A stretch of 21,867 nucleotides of DNA, taken from the NCBI GenBank assembly GCA_002343445.1, contig DDSP01000056.1, forward strand, positions 1 through 21,867, in the 5' to 3' direction. Origin of the DNA: Chthonomonas sp. UBA2387 (GTDB taxonomy: Bacteria > Armatimonadota > Fimbriimonadia > Fimbriimonadales > Fimbriimonadaceae). Positions within the stretch are counted from its first letter, which is position 1. Each line of letters opens with the position of its first letter. Below, piece after piece: positions 14,552 through 21,867 of the stretch. The position numbers and the translations under genes were made by a program. The notes under the pieces were generated by a model, which saw only the letters and a list, made by a program, of their open reading frames with translations, was not told where the DNA came from and did no database searches.

Positions 14552-16726
14552 CTACCCTGGCGATTTCGTGAGGTTCAATCGGTCCATCTCGCGGATGAGA
14601 AACTCAAAGTTCATGAAAGGCTCGGAGCCCACCTCGTACCACCAAACGCGGCCCTGCTTGTCCAGCAGGATGGTGGCGTGCAATGGTTTGTCTTCGAACT
14701 CGTCGAACGCGTGGAAAGCCTTGGCCGCCGCCGACTTGGGGTCGTGGTGCAAGGCGATCGGGTAGCGAGGGTCGTCCATCCACTTCGCCAAAGACTCCGG
14801 CTGGTCGGGCGATGCGGCCAGAATGACCGCGCCACGAGTTTCGATTGCCTGCTTGACCTTGCCCAAGCCCTCGATCTGGCTCATGCAGTGGGTGCACATC
14901 CCCCCGAGATAGAACACCATCACAACGAACTTGCCTTTGTGACCGTCGAGTCCGACCCGCTTCCCCTCATGAGTCACCAGCGAGACCTTGGGCGCGGCGT
15001 TCGGCGCCCAAGCGTTTGGCCCGAACGAATCCAAACCCGTTGCAGGAACTTTGGGCTTGGCTGCCGCCCAAAGGCTGCGCCCGGCCTGCCTCCACGCATC
15101 GCGCAAGCGCAGGAACGGGCGGATCGGGGCGTCGAATGGGTCCAAGCCTTGGAGCTGAGCGTTCAGCAGGGCCGCTTCGTCGGCGTTGCCCTGCGCCAGC
15201 AGCGAACGCACCAGGATCGCCATAGCAAACGCGTTCTCGGGTTGCAGTTCGAGCGACTTGCGCATGAGCGATTCGGCCAGCGTCGGCTTGCCGTCGGCGA
15301 GATACGCTTCGCCGAGTGCCTCGTATGTCGGTCGTAGATAGCTCGGTGGGTCGCCCCACAAGAACCGCTCGCGCTCCTGCTTGACCGCCCGTTCGAGCTT
15401 GGTGTACCCCTCGTCGCGCATTCCCTCTGCCAGCATGATACGGCCGCTCAGGTCGTCATTGAGGTTGGTCGCCAGCGTGCCGCTACCGCCCTTCTCCTGC
15501 AAGACGGCCAGTTGCTCCTTGGCGGCCGGCAGGTTGCCCAGTCCCAAGTGGGCCGAGCCCAAGGCGAAGGCCTTCCAGATGGCGCTGGCTGGCATCCGCG
15601 AGGGGTCCTTGGCGTACTCGGCGATCAACTCCTCCCACATCTCGCCGCGCAGCATCATGCGAAGCAGGTTCATGGAGCCTGTACCCGCCATCGAGAACCC
15701 GGCACCAGTGTTCAAGCGGGGGTCGCGCGGCATGGCGATCAATTCCTCGGCCAGCCGAATGCCCTCGGTCACCCGCCCCAGATAGCCAAGATTCGAAATC
15801 AGATAGTCCTGGTTGTGGGTGAAGTTCCACGACTCGAACGGGAGACGTGGCATGTCGCGGAACGTCTTGCGCTCCACTCGGGTGGCCCGGTCCTGGGCGA
15901 CAACGGCCTTGCTCCATTGCCCCGTCGAAGCGTAAATGTGGCCCGGCATGTGTTGGGCATGCCCGATGTTCAGCGTTCCGGCCAGGTAGCGGTCCGCGTT
16001 CACCAAGGCCTTCTTGGCGTCGGAACGCTCGTCGTACATGTGGATGCGGTAATGGTGCGCGCCGGGGTGGTCGGGGTTCTGGGCGAAAATCTCCTCGAAC
16101 AGGCGTTCGATCTCGCCATAGTGCCGCTCGCCCCGTCGGTCCACGCCGATCAGCTGCCAGACCAGAAACGCCTTGGCGTCCACGTCGCTCGGGTACTCCC
16201 GGATGATCTCTCGGAACTCGCCGCAGTTGGCGTCCACGCGTTCCCGTCGCTCTCCCGAACCGTTGAGCAGACGGTCGAAGGCGCGGATGTAACGCGCCTC
16301 GCGATCTGAAACCGAACCGACCCGCTCGACGGCCAGGGCCAGGAACTCCTTTGCTCGACCGCTGTCCGTAAGCGACAAGCCCCAGTAGAGCATCGCGGCG
16401 TCTGGGTCGTGGGTGAGGCCCGTTCGGAACGCCCGCTCCGCCTCCACCCAGTCGAACGAATACAGGTAAGCGAGCCCTTGGTTGAAGTAGCGTTGCGCCG
16501 TCGGCACCTTGGTGGTGATCTTGAAGTCCACGGGCCCAAGTCCATCGAGCAGGGGTCCGGGAAATCGCGGGCCATGATTGAACGCCATGCCCATGGCCGA
16601 GTGCGATTCGTCGGCGGTGGTCTGTTTGACGGCCTCCCGGCGAGATCCCGGATCGCCTGTGCGCTGCGCGTGGACACAGGCACACGTGGCAAGCAAGGCG
16701 GCGGCCAGACCGAGCGGACGGTTCAT
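14552..16726 (-). CDS. Exported TPR protein with a C-terminal thioredoxin-like (AhpC/TSA-type) domain
   Basis: From the ATG at 16726 the 724 residues begin with a signal peptide (MNRPLGLAAALLATCACVHA) and a likely cut after VHA. The body has tetratricopeptide-type helices: RYFNQGLAYLYSFDWVEAER, LYWGLSLTD, AEESLMRKSLELQPENAFA-like units. It also has a His-rich block that recurs in a widespread TPR family: GAHHYRIHMYD, GHAQHMPGHIYASTGQW and WNFTHNQDY. Residues about 580-724 are a thioredoxin fold with KFVVMVFYLGGMCTHCMSQ (CTHC, 611-614), then ILAASPDQPES and HATILLDKQGRVWW. The CxxC makes a periplasmic redox or sensor role plausible; the peroxiredoxin activity is not shown. An in-frame ATG at 16735 is possible. 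TAAGAT lies seven bases before the chosen ATG. It diverges from the prepilin-like gene. Confidence 0.8.
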   Translation of the reverse strand: MNRPLGLAAALLATCACVHAQRTGDPGSRREAVKQTTADESHSAMGMAFNHGPRFPGPLLDGLGPVDFKITTKVPTAQRYFNQGLAYLYSFDWVEAERAFRTGLTHDPDAAMLYWGLSLTDSGRAKEFLALAVERVGSVSDREARYIRAFDRLLNGSGERRERVDANCGEFREIIREYPSDVDAKAFLVWQLIGVDRRGERHYGEIERLFEEIFAQNPDHPGAHHYRIHMYDERSDAKKALVNADRYLAGTLNIGHAQHMPGHIYASTGQWSKAVVAQDRATRVERKTFRDMPRLPFESWNFTHNQDYLISNLGYLGRVTEGIRLAEELIAMPRDPRLNTGAGFSMAGTGSMNLLRMMLRGEMWEELIAEYAKDPSRMPASAIWKAFALGSAHLGLGNLPAAKEQLAVLQEKGGSGTLATNLNDDLSGRIMLAEGMRDEGYTKLERAVKQERERFLWGDPPSYLRPTYEALGEAYLADGKPTLAESLMRKSLELQPENAFAMAILVRSLLAQGNADEAALLNAQLQGLDPFDAPIRPFLRLRDAWRQAGRSLWAAAKPKVPATGLDSFGPNAWAPNAAPKVSLVTHEGKRVGLDGHKGKFVVMVFYLGGMCTHCMSQIEGLGKVKQAIETRGAVILAASPDQPESLAKWMDDPRYPIALHHDPKSAAAKAFHAFDEFEDKPLHATILLDKQGRVWWYEVGSEPFMNFEFLIREMDRLNLTKSPG

Positions 16727-16733
16727 AGGACCC

Positions 16734-16739
16734 ATCTTA
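16734..16739 (-). promoter_or_regulatory. -10-like TAAGAT 7 bases before the TPR-redoxin start
   Basis: On the minus strand TAAGAT, then GGGTCCT, then the ATG at 16726. This supports that ATG over the in-frame one at 16735, which overlaps the hexamer. No Shine-Dalgarno sequence is at the right distance. Confidence 0.45.
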
Positions 16740-16766
16740 CGACACGACGGAATCCGAGTCCTCCTA

Positions 16767-16796
16767 TTGACATAACATTGCAATTGCAACCATACT
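16767..16796 (+). promoter_or_regulatory. Promoter with TTGACA -35 and CATACT -10 for the prepilin-like gene
   Basis: A perfect TTGACA (16767-16772) is followed after 18 bases by CATACT (16791-16796), and the ATG comes 6 bases later. Transcription would therefore start at about the A of the start codon. It is the best promoter in the window and faces away from the TPR-redoxin gene. Confidence 0.65.
16778..16789. promoter_or_regulatory. Perfect palindrome TTGCAATTGCAA between -35 and -10
   Basis: The 12-bp palindrome lies inside the spacer of the promoter at 16767-16796. Another partial half (TGCAA, 16796-16800) follows. A repressor bound here would block the promoter, and might also affect the divergent gene. 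The factor is unknown. Confidence 0.5.
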
Positions 16797-16802
16797 GCAA
16801 TC

Positions 16803-17504
16803 ATGTCGTGCCAACGCCGTGGCTTCACCCTCATCGAACTGCTCGTGGTCATCGCCATCATCGCCATCCTCGCGGCCATGCTGTTCCCTGTCTACGCTCA
16901 GGCGAAGCTGGCGGCCAAGAAGTCCACGGACCTCTCGAACTTCAAGCAGATCGGCGTGGCGATCATGCTCTATGCCAACGACAACGACGATCGGACCATG
17001 GTGACCGACCACGAGGCCGAGGTCTCCTGGTATCAGGCGCTCTACCCGTACGTGAAGAGCGCCGACCTGTTCCGGACCCCGGCCTACACCAGGGTCGAAG
17101 TGCAGCACGAGGATGGAGAGTGGGAGATGCCCGAGTCGGACTACTCGATCAACGGGCTGTTCTCTCACGGCGCGTCCATGACATCGGGATCGTCGCCCTC
17201 CGAGCAGATCATAGTGAGCCTGCGCAACCGCTATGCTGCCGAACCCGACTACCACCCCTGGCCCTGGGCGGCCTACGCCGACCCCGACACCCCCGACTGG
17301 GACGATCTGGACCGTTACTTCGGCATCCACGATGGCGAGGAGGAGGATTGGTTCGTCGAGCGTTTGGAGACGGCAGCCTGGAACGACGGGTCGAACTTCA
17401 CGTTCCTCGACACGCACGCCAAGTTCATGAAGTGGAACAAGAGCGTCGGCGGCCGGCTACCCGGTCACCACAACGTCGACCGCCTCGTCGGCCCCATGCC
17501 GTAG
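16803..17504 (+). CDS. Type IV prepilin-like protein (type II secretion/pseudopilin type)
   Basis: The 233-residue product starts with a class III leader, MSCQRRG, then the mature-form FTLIELLVVIAIIAILAAML helix. Cleavage by prepilin peptidase is expected after Gly7, and Glu at mature position +5 is present. The helix continues into FPVYAQAKLAAKKSTDLSNFKQIG. The globular part is acidic with several Trp and Tyr, and ends with SNFTFLDTHAKFMKWNK, near the D-x-H-A-K strand typical of the DUF1559/H-X9-DG-like pseudopilins found in Planctomycetota and Armatimonadota. There is no Shine-Dalgarno sequence; the promoter implies a leaderless message. It converges with nagA, with 7 bp between the stops. 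Isolated from pilus machinery genes, it may be a minor pilin or pseudopilin. Confidence 0.9.
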   Translation: MSCQRRGFTLIELLVVIAIIAILAAMLFPVYAQAKLAAKKSTDLSNFKQIGVAIMLYANDNDDRTMVTDHEAEVSWYQALYPYVKSADLFRTPAYTRVEVQHEDGEWEMPESDYSINGLFSHGASMTSGSSPSEQIIVSLRNRYAAEPDYHPWPWAAYADPDTPDWDDLDRYFGIHDGEEEDWFVERLETAAWNDGSNFTFLDTHAKFMKWNKSVGGRLPGHHNVDRLVGPMP

Positions 17505-17511
17505 GCTAGGT

Positions 17512-18573
17512 TCAGGAAGCGCGCATCGAGGTGGCTTCCAACGTGCCTTCTCGGTCGAACACCAGCATGCGCCGTGGCCCGACACCCAGAATGCGGGCCG
17601 GATTGCGGCTGCACATGGCGATCGCGATTTCCGGGCCGAAGTCGGCCAAGAGGTTTCGAAAGGCATCGGCGAGCGTGATGCACGAACCCGCCAACGCGCC
17701 ATTCGACTGGAGCCTCACGTCGCCCTTACCGACTAAACACGGATGGCCCCACATATCGAGCGTGGTGCCCTCGGGCAATCCCGTTGCCTTGGTGCTGTCG
17801 CTGACCGCGATCAAGGTCGCCAACGGTTTGGTCTGGACAAGCAGCCTCGCCGCCGGAGTCGAAACGTGGAGCCGATCGTAAATCAGCTCGGTGTTGACCC
17901 GGTCGTCCACCAGTGCCGATCCGAGCATCCCTGCCTCGCGATGGTGCAACCCGCGCATGGCGTTGAACGTGTGGGTGGCGTGCCGAGCACCTGCGGCGAC
18001 GGCGGCCGAAGCCTCCTGGAATGTCGCGTTCGTGTGTCCCATGCTGACGATCACGCCGGACCGCGACAACTTCTCGACCCATGGGAGCGCCCCCCGATTC
18101 TCTGGCGCCAACGTGATCAGCCTTAGGCGAGGGTCCTCCAAGACCTGATTCCACTCCCACGCCGCGCCGGTCAAAGGCCATTGGTCCACGATCCACTCGG
18201 GTGGCTGCGCACCAGGGAACACCTTGCTGATGAACGGCCCTTCCAGATGAAACCCCCGCACCATCGGCAAACTCGGCAGCGACTTGAGCGCGCGAAGGAC
18301 GTCACCGCAGGAGGCCGTCACCGTGGTGGGCAACCAGGCCTCGTAGCCCAACTCCCATAGGCGGTGGTTGAGCTCGAGCATCGCTTCGGGGCTGGCGCTC
18401 ATGAAGTCAATGCCGAAGGCCCCGTGGATGTGAACGTCCACAAACCCGGTGGACGCCACGTGCCGCGCGGGGCCGTCTGTTCGCGAGACGAACTCCCAAT
18501 GGTCGGGCTCCACCCGCATGGAGTAGACCCCGAATCCTTCCGGGCCCCAGGCTTCCGCGACGATGAGACTCAT
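17512..18573 (-). CDS. nagA: N-acetylglucosamine-6-phosphate deacetylase
   Basis: NagA is a cytoplasmic amidohydrolase that removes acetate from N-acetylglucosamine 6-phosphate in amino-sugar and cell-wall recycling. From the ATG at 18573 (353 residues) the motifs are GFVDVHIHG (43-51), GFHLEGPF with metal ligand Glu111, MGHTNATF with His180, ATHTFNAM with His201, RLHVS (His236), VSDSTKATG with catalytic Asp259, and LAGSCITLADAFRN (294-307). The family usually reaches 370-390 residues, so this is a short member with a trimmed N-terminal beta domain. An upstream TTG (18603) would add 10 residues but has no better signals. No nagB or kinase gene is adjacent. Confidence 0.92.
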   Translation of the reverse strand: MSLIVAEAWGPEGFGVYSMRVEPDHWEFVSRTDGPARHVASTGFVDVHIHGAFGIDFMSASPEAMLELNHRLWELGYEAWLPTTVTASCGDVLRALKSLPSLPMVRGFHLEGPFISKVFPGAQPPEWIVDQWPLTGAAWEWNQVLEDPRLRLITLAPENRGALPWVEKLSRSGVIVSMGHTNATFQEASAAVAAGARHATHTFNAMRGLHHREAGMLGSALVDDRVNTELIYDRLHVSTPAARLLVQTKPLATLIAVSDSTKATGLPEGTTLDMWGHPCLVGKGDVRLQSNGALAGSCITLADAFRNLLADFGPEIAIAMCSRNPARILGVGPRRMLVFDREGTLEATSMRAS

Positions 18574-18645
18574 CAACGCAAGGCATACCCCATTGCGGAC
18601 CAACCGGCAATTCCATCAGATGTTCTGAACCTGGAAGTCCTCCGA

Positions 18646-18651
18646 TATGGT
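18646..18651 (+). promoter_or_regulatory. -10-like TATGGT before the dockerin-bearing gene
   Basis: TATGGT is 5 bases before GTG (18657) and 8 bases before ATG (18660). It is in the 80-bp gap that separates this gene from the divergent nagA. The same hexamer, also 8 bases from ATG, precedes the phosphoesterase gene at 21601. Confidence 0.45.
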
Positions 18652-18659
18652 TACTGGTG

Positions 18660-19982
18660 ATGGCGCGAATCAAAACCCTGACCAGTGTAGGCGGCCTCCT
18701 TCTGGCCGGGGCGTTGTCGGGCCAAACCCTCGATCCCTACTTCAGCGGCCAATACACGCTGGCCAACCTTGGCGGTGTTCCTGGCACCCCGGGCAGCCTG
18801 TCCGGACTCATCTTCGACCCACAGAACCCAGACTTTCTGTTCGTCGGCGTCAACTCGAACCTGCCCGAAGGCGCGCTTCACCGCATCCAAGTCGCACGCG
18901 ATGCCACAGGGCGAATCGTCGGCTTCAGCGGTCGTTCCGTTCAGCGCAGCATCGCCCCGCAGATCGACGGGGGCCTGTGCGTCGCGCCGAACGGCGTGCT
19001 GTTCTACGCGTGCTATCCCACCAACGAGATCGGCCAGATCACGCCCCAAAGCGTCGGTCCCTTGAAGACGTCGCGACTCGGCGCAGTGGGCATTGACGAC
19101 TCCATCGGCGCGATTCGTTTCGTTCCGCCCGGTTTCCCAGGCGCAGGGCGCATGAAACTGGTTTCGTACACCTCGGGCCAGTGGTACGACGTTCAAACGC
19201 AGCGCGACGGGACGAATGCCGGCACCTGGGACTTTGTCGGGTCTCAAGAAGTGACGGCTTCGACGATCACGGGCGGCGCAGGCAGTTTCTTCTATGTGGA
19301 CCGAGCGCTTCCGAGGTTCGATCGGCCAAGCATCCTGATGTCCGAGTTCGACTTTCGCAGCGTTTCGGCGTTCGAGGTCAACGCCGAGGGCGACCCCATC
19401 GTCTCCACGCGAAGGCCGTTCCTTCGCGACTTTCTGGGCGTTCAGGGGGGCACGGTCGACCCGGTGACGGGCGACTTCGTGTTCTCCTCGATGATCACCA
19501 ACCAGATCCTGCTGGTGTCTAGGCCGACGTCTTCGATCCGCCTGAGCGGCACCGTCACGCTGCAGGACTACCAACGCGACCCCAAGGACAACATCGTCTC
19601 GGTGCAGTTCCGTCGCGTCTCGGATGGCGCGTTGTTCGAGACGCAGTCGGTTCGATTGCTGCAAGGCGGGGCGCTGCAGGTGGCCACCGGGCTGCTAGGC
19701 GACTTCGATGTGCGGGTCAAGGCTTCGCGATGGCTCTCCAAGACCGTCCGCGTGCGGCTGACTTCGGGCACCTCGATCGGCCATGCGTTCGACCTGATGA
19801 ACGGCGACGTGAACGGCGACAACACCGTGAACACCGCCGACTTCCTCAAGGTCCGCGCCGCGTTCGGCAGCCGATCCGGCGACGGCAACTGGAACGCCAG
19901 CGCCGACCTCAACGGCGACGGCACTGTCGGCGTTCAGGACTTCCTGATCGTCCGCAAGAACTTCGGTCGCTCGGGAAGCTAA
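18660..19982 (+). CDS. Secreted protein with a C-terminal dockerin type I domain
   Basis: The 440-residue product (ATG 18660; GTG at 18657 would add one residue) starts with an export signal (MARIKTLTSVGGLLLAGALSGQ). Residues 25-290 form a repeated-strand region resembling a beta-propeller (SGLIFDPQNPDFLFVGVN, DGGLCVAPNGVLFYACYP, GGTVDPVTGDFVFSSM). A beta-sandwich follows (SSIRLSGTVTLQDYQ to GHAFDLMN). Residues 382-440 are a dockerin: two Ca-binding loops GDVNGDNTVNTADFL and ADLNGDGTVGVQDFL, each followed by a helix ending near AAFG or KNFG. The sandwich and dockerin pair at the end of secreted proteins is common in Armatimonadota, where no cellulosome is implied. The gene converges with the phosphoesterase gene and its stop overlaps that gene's stop. 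Substrate or binding partner unknown. Confidence 0.85.
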   Translation: MARIKTLTSVGGLLLAGALSGQTLDPYFSGQYTLANLGGVPGTPGSLSGLIFDPQNPDFLFVGVNSNLPEGALHRIQVARDATGRIVGFSGRSVQRSIAPQIDGGLCVAPNGVLFYACYPTNEIGQITPQSVGPLKTSRLGAVGIDDSIGAIRFVPPGFPGAGRMKLVSYTSGQWYDVQTQRDGTNAGTWDFVGSQEVTASTITGGAGSFFYVDRALPRFDRPSILMSEFDFRSVSAFEVNAEGDPIVSTRRPFLRDFLGVQGGTVDPVTGDFVFSSMITNQILLVSRPTSSIRLSGTVTLQDYQRDPKDNIVSVQFRRVSDGALFETQSVRLLQGGALQVATGLLGDFDVRVKASRWLSKTVRVRLTSGTSIGHAFDLMNGDVNGDNTVNTADFLKVRAAFGSRSGDGNWNASADLNGDGTVGVQDFLIVRKNFGRSGS

Positions 19983-21601
19983 GGCACGACCCGGATGCCG
20001 CGCGTCGCCAAGTACACCTGCCCAAACATGTCTGTGGTCCTGATGTGGACGGGCTGCACCCCCGTGCCGGCGAACGCGGGGAGCTTGGCTCGCCAGATGT
20101 GGGGCGAGTCGATCGCGCCCGGCAAGGGTCGGAACGGCGTCGTCAGCGCTTTGTCCTTCTCGACCATCGCCTCGTAGGCCGGATCCTTGGATGGCGTCCG
20201 CGTCATCTCGACCCATTGGCCCTTCTCGCCAAAGCGCATTTCGACCTTCGACTTTTCGCTCCCGCCAAACACATTGACCACGATCTCGGTGTTGGCCACT
20301 TCGGCGGTCCTCACCTCGTCCGGGGCGTAGATGTTCATCTGGTGAGCGGCGGGCTTGCCAGCGGCGCGGAACTCGATCGAGTATTGATTGCCGTCGAACG
20401 TGAAGATCGAATAGCCCCTCGGTGCGCCATCGCGCATCGTGCTGTGGGGGATGCCGTAGTTGTCCGGCGAGCCCTGCCACCAACTGCCGCACGTGGTCAC
20501 GTTCACCAAGTGATGGTGCGGTTTCTTGCCCTTGTGGCCGTGCTCCTCGCCGAGGAAGTGGTGCTGTTGGAAGTGCGTGTGGGCCGCCACGGACAGCGTA
20601 TACGGACGCTGGGAGAGAAGTTCGAGAATCTCCTTCTTCTCCTCGGTGTCCATCAGGGGGATGTGCATGGTGAGCACGACCAACCTGTCCTGCGGCACCA
20701 AGGCCAGGTCCTTCTTGAGCCACTCCAATTGACGGACGCCGATCGAGCCTTTGTAGCGGCCGCGCCCGTCCGATTGGGTCGTGCCGTGCATCCACCACAC
20801 GTTGTCGAGCACCACGAAGTGCGCCTTGCCGTATTCGAACGAGTAGTAGTTGGGGCCGTAGAACCGGTGGAAGGTCTCGTCCGACTCGTGGTCGTGGACG
20901 GCGTCGTAGTTGATGTCGTGGTTTCCGAGCACGTTGTACCAAGGAATGCCGATGAGGGCGATCGCTTCGTTGTGCTGCTGGAAGATCGAAAGATCGTCGA
21001 ACAGGATGTCGCCAAGCGTCACGCCGAAGGCCGCATCCGAACCCCGAAGCGGTTCGATGATCGTCCGCGTGAGGTAGTCGATCTCGCGAAGGTTGCGCGA
21101 CTGCGTGTCGCCGAAGAACAACGCCTGGAACTTCTCGGGCTCCTTGGTCTTGTACAAGGCGAAGTCGACGCTCTTCGGCAGCGGCCCCGTGGGCTCCACG
21201 CCGCCGAAGCGCGTCTTGGGCGAGCCGCTCGGCTTGTGAACATAGTAGAACTCGGGCAGTTGGACCTCGTCCACCGGGGTCATGTATCCGGCGGGCTTCA
21301 CCACAAAGAAGATGGTGTCGTCGTCGTAGGGCAGCTTCCATCGGCCCTGCGAGTCGGTGGTGTCGAAGACTCGCTGGTTCGAAACGCGCACTCCGGCGAT
21401 CCCGCGTTCGCCCGGATCGCGTCTTCCATTTCGGTTTCGGTCTTCGAAGACGACGCCCTCGGCCATCGGGGCCGTCTGGGCAAGCGAGAGGTCCGCCGAC
21501 TCCGTCCGGCCAATGTTCCTGGGTTCGCGGTTCCACGGTGAGGCGACCAGAGCGCTGGCGACGACGGCGGCCAGCGATGCGAGAATCCACTTCGCGCGCA
21601 T
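19979..21601 (-). CDS. Exported calcineurin-like metallophosphoesterase with N- and C-terminal beta domains
   Basis: The ATG at 21601 has GGAG three bases upstream and begins an export signal (RAKWILASLAAVVASALVA). The protein has 540 residues. Residues 47-110 look like a MetallophosN/SdrD B-type beta domain (EGVVFEDRNRNGRRDPGERG, then TTDSQGRWKL). The catalytic domain (about 158-370) carries FFGDTQ (Asp165), GDILFDD (Asp198), GNHD (Asn227, His228), TMHIPL (His313) and AHTHFQQHH (His341, His343), the metal ligands of a two-metal site. The first motif is DTQ where many family members have DxH. A His-rich loop (EEHGHKGKKPHHH) and a C-terminal beta domain (MetallophosC-like, VEMRFGEKGQWVEM) complete it. 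Probable substrates are phosphate mono- or diesters in the periplasm; none can be named. Confidence 0.9.
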   Translation of the reverse strand: MRAKWILASLAAVVASALVASPWNREPRNIGRTESADLSLAQTAPMAEGVVFEDRNRNGRRDPGERGIAGVRVSNQRVFDTTDSQGRWKLPYDDDTIFFVVKPAGYMTPVDEVQLPEFYYVHKPSGSPKTRFGGVEPTGPLPKSVDFALYKTKEPEKFQALFFGDTQSRNLREIDYLTRTIIEPLRGSDAAFGVTLGDILFDDLSIFQQHNEAIALIGIPWYNVLGNHDINYDAVHDHESDETFHRFYGPNYYSFEYGKAHFVVLDNVWWMHGTTQSDGRGRYKGSIGVRQLEWLKKDLALVPQDRLVVLTMHIPLMDTEEKKEILELLSQRPYTLSVAAHTHFQQHHFLGEEHGHKGKKPHHHLVNVTTCGSWWQGSPDNYGIPHSTMRDGAPRGYSIFTFDGNQYSIEFRAAGKPAAHQMNIYAPDEVRTAEVANTEIVVNVFGGSEKSKVEMRFGEKGQWVEMTRTPSKDPAYEAMVEKDKALTTPFRPLPGAIDSPHIWRAKLPAFAGTGVQPVHIRTTDMFGQVYLATRGIRVVP

Positions 21602-21609
21602 GATCTCCG

Positions 21610-21615
21610 ACCATA
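21610..21615 (-). promoter_or_regulatory. -10-like TATGGT 8 bases before the phosphoesterase start
   Basis: On the minus strand TATGGT is followed by CGGAGATC and the ATG. GGAG lies inside the 8-base gap, so a leaderless or a very short SD-led message are both possible. Confidence 0.35.
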
Positions 21616-21697
21616 CCCGCCCGTGTGTGAACTGCGGGTTAGGGCTCGCCGGCCCTCGCTTCGTCGAGTCGGCGGGCGGGCGGACGATTGGGTTTGC

Positions 21698-21718
21698 ATT
21701 CACGATTCACGATTCACA
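21698..21718. repeat. Heptamer tandem repeat ATTCACR (3 units)
   Basis: ATTCACG, ATTCACG and ATTCACA, followed by a purine-rich stretch (21732-21763, with GGAAGACGGAAGTCGGAA). Same period and same setting as the arrays at 2893 and 12912, but a different heptamer. Confidence 0.75.
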
Positions 21719-21802
21719 TCCCCCGGATTTGATAGAAAGGAAGACGGAAGTCGGAATAGGGGGACAACCTGCCGACGCTCTCACTGGGTCAGGGAGCGCC
21801 GG

Positions 21803-21867
21803 GTGGAAACGTCGATCGGGGACGAGCCGCGCGTCAACGAAGTCGACGCCGCCAGAGGCGCCAGACG
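21803..21867 (+). CDS. Possible start of a gene cut by the window end
   Basis: GTG at 21803 is preceded by AGGGAG at six bases (21791-21796), a good Shine-Dalgarno fit. The frame stays open to the last base and reads VETSIGDEPRVNEVDAARGA. Twenty-one codons are too few to assign any function, and GC-rich DNA leaves frames open by chance. Confidence 0.35.
   Translation, partial: METSIGDEPRVNEVDAARGAR

Noticed and set aside
19730..21541. 603-codon + strand frame opposite the phosphoesterase
   Set aside because: The minus-strand product has all metal ligands and a signal peptide; the + frame has no recognisable protein features.

Overview
The window looks like chromosomal DNA of a GC-rich (roughly 60-68%) environmental bacterium. 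My best guess is Armatimonadota, near Fimbriimonadales. This is an inference from the company kept by several genes: a prepilin with an RGFTLIELLVVIAIIAIL-type leader, a secreted protein ending in an incorporation-free dockerin pair after a beta domain, extended heptamer repeats between genes, and a mix of SD-led and apparently leaderless genes. No rRNA or other phylogenetic marker settles it.

Layout. Bases 1-274 hold the 3' remnant of an IS3-type element. Bases 445-2829 (minus strand) carry a short RHS-core protein with a Cys-rich C-terminal region, followed with no gap by an AT-richer leucine-rich-repeat-like gene; this is laid out like a polymorphic toxin and immunity pair. A frameshifted erythromycin-esterase-family gene (3081-4422) runs into a minus-strand tRNA-Asp/tRNA-Phe pair. 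A secreted coiled-coil protein (4651-6240) follows, then a class I aminotransferase (6329-7555).

Bases 7728-11396 (minus) form a compact cluster: a tail-anchored protein with two Tudor-like segments, PriA helicase, and an SGNH hydrolase. The replicative helicase DnaB is transcribed away from it (11507-12910), so two helicases of chromosome replication and restart sit back to back. Next come a PilX-like membrane protein with a large ectodomain (13027-14427) and a TPR protein fused to a thioredoxin-like domain (14552-16726). The TPR gene diverges from a prepilin-like gene (16803-17504) across a promoter region with a perfect palindrome. NagA (17512-18573), a secreted dockerin-bearing protein (18660-19982) and an exported calcineurin-like phosphoesterase (19979-21601) follow. 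The last 65 bases may open a further gene.

Two signals cut across genes. First, many start codons have a TANNNT (-10-like) hexamer 5-8 bases upstream and no Shine-Dalgarno sequence, which points to widespread leaderless transcription. Second, three intergenic spots carry 7-bp tandem repeats next to purine-rich tracts. The most promising candidate for an undescribed system is the RHS C-terminal region with its abutting LRR-like partner.
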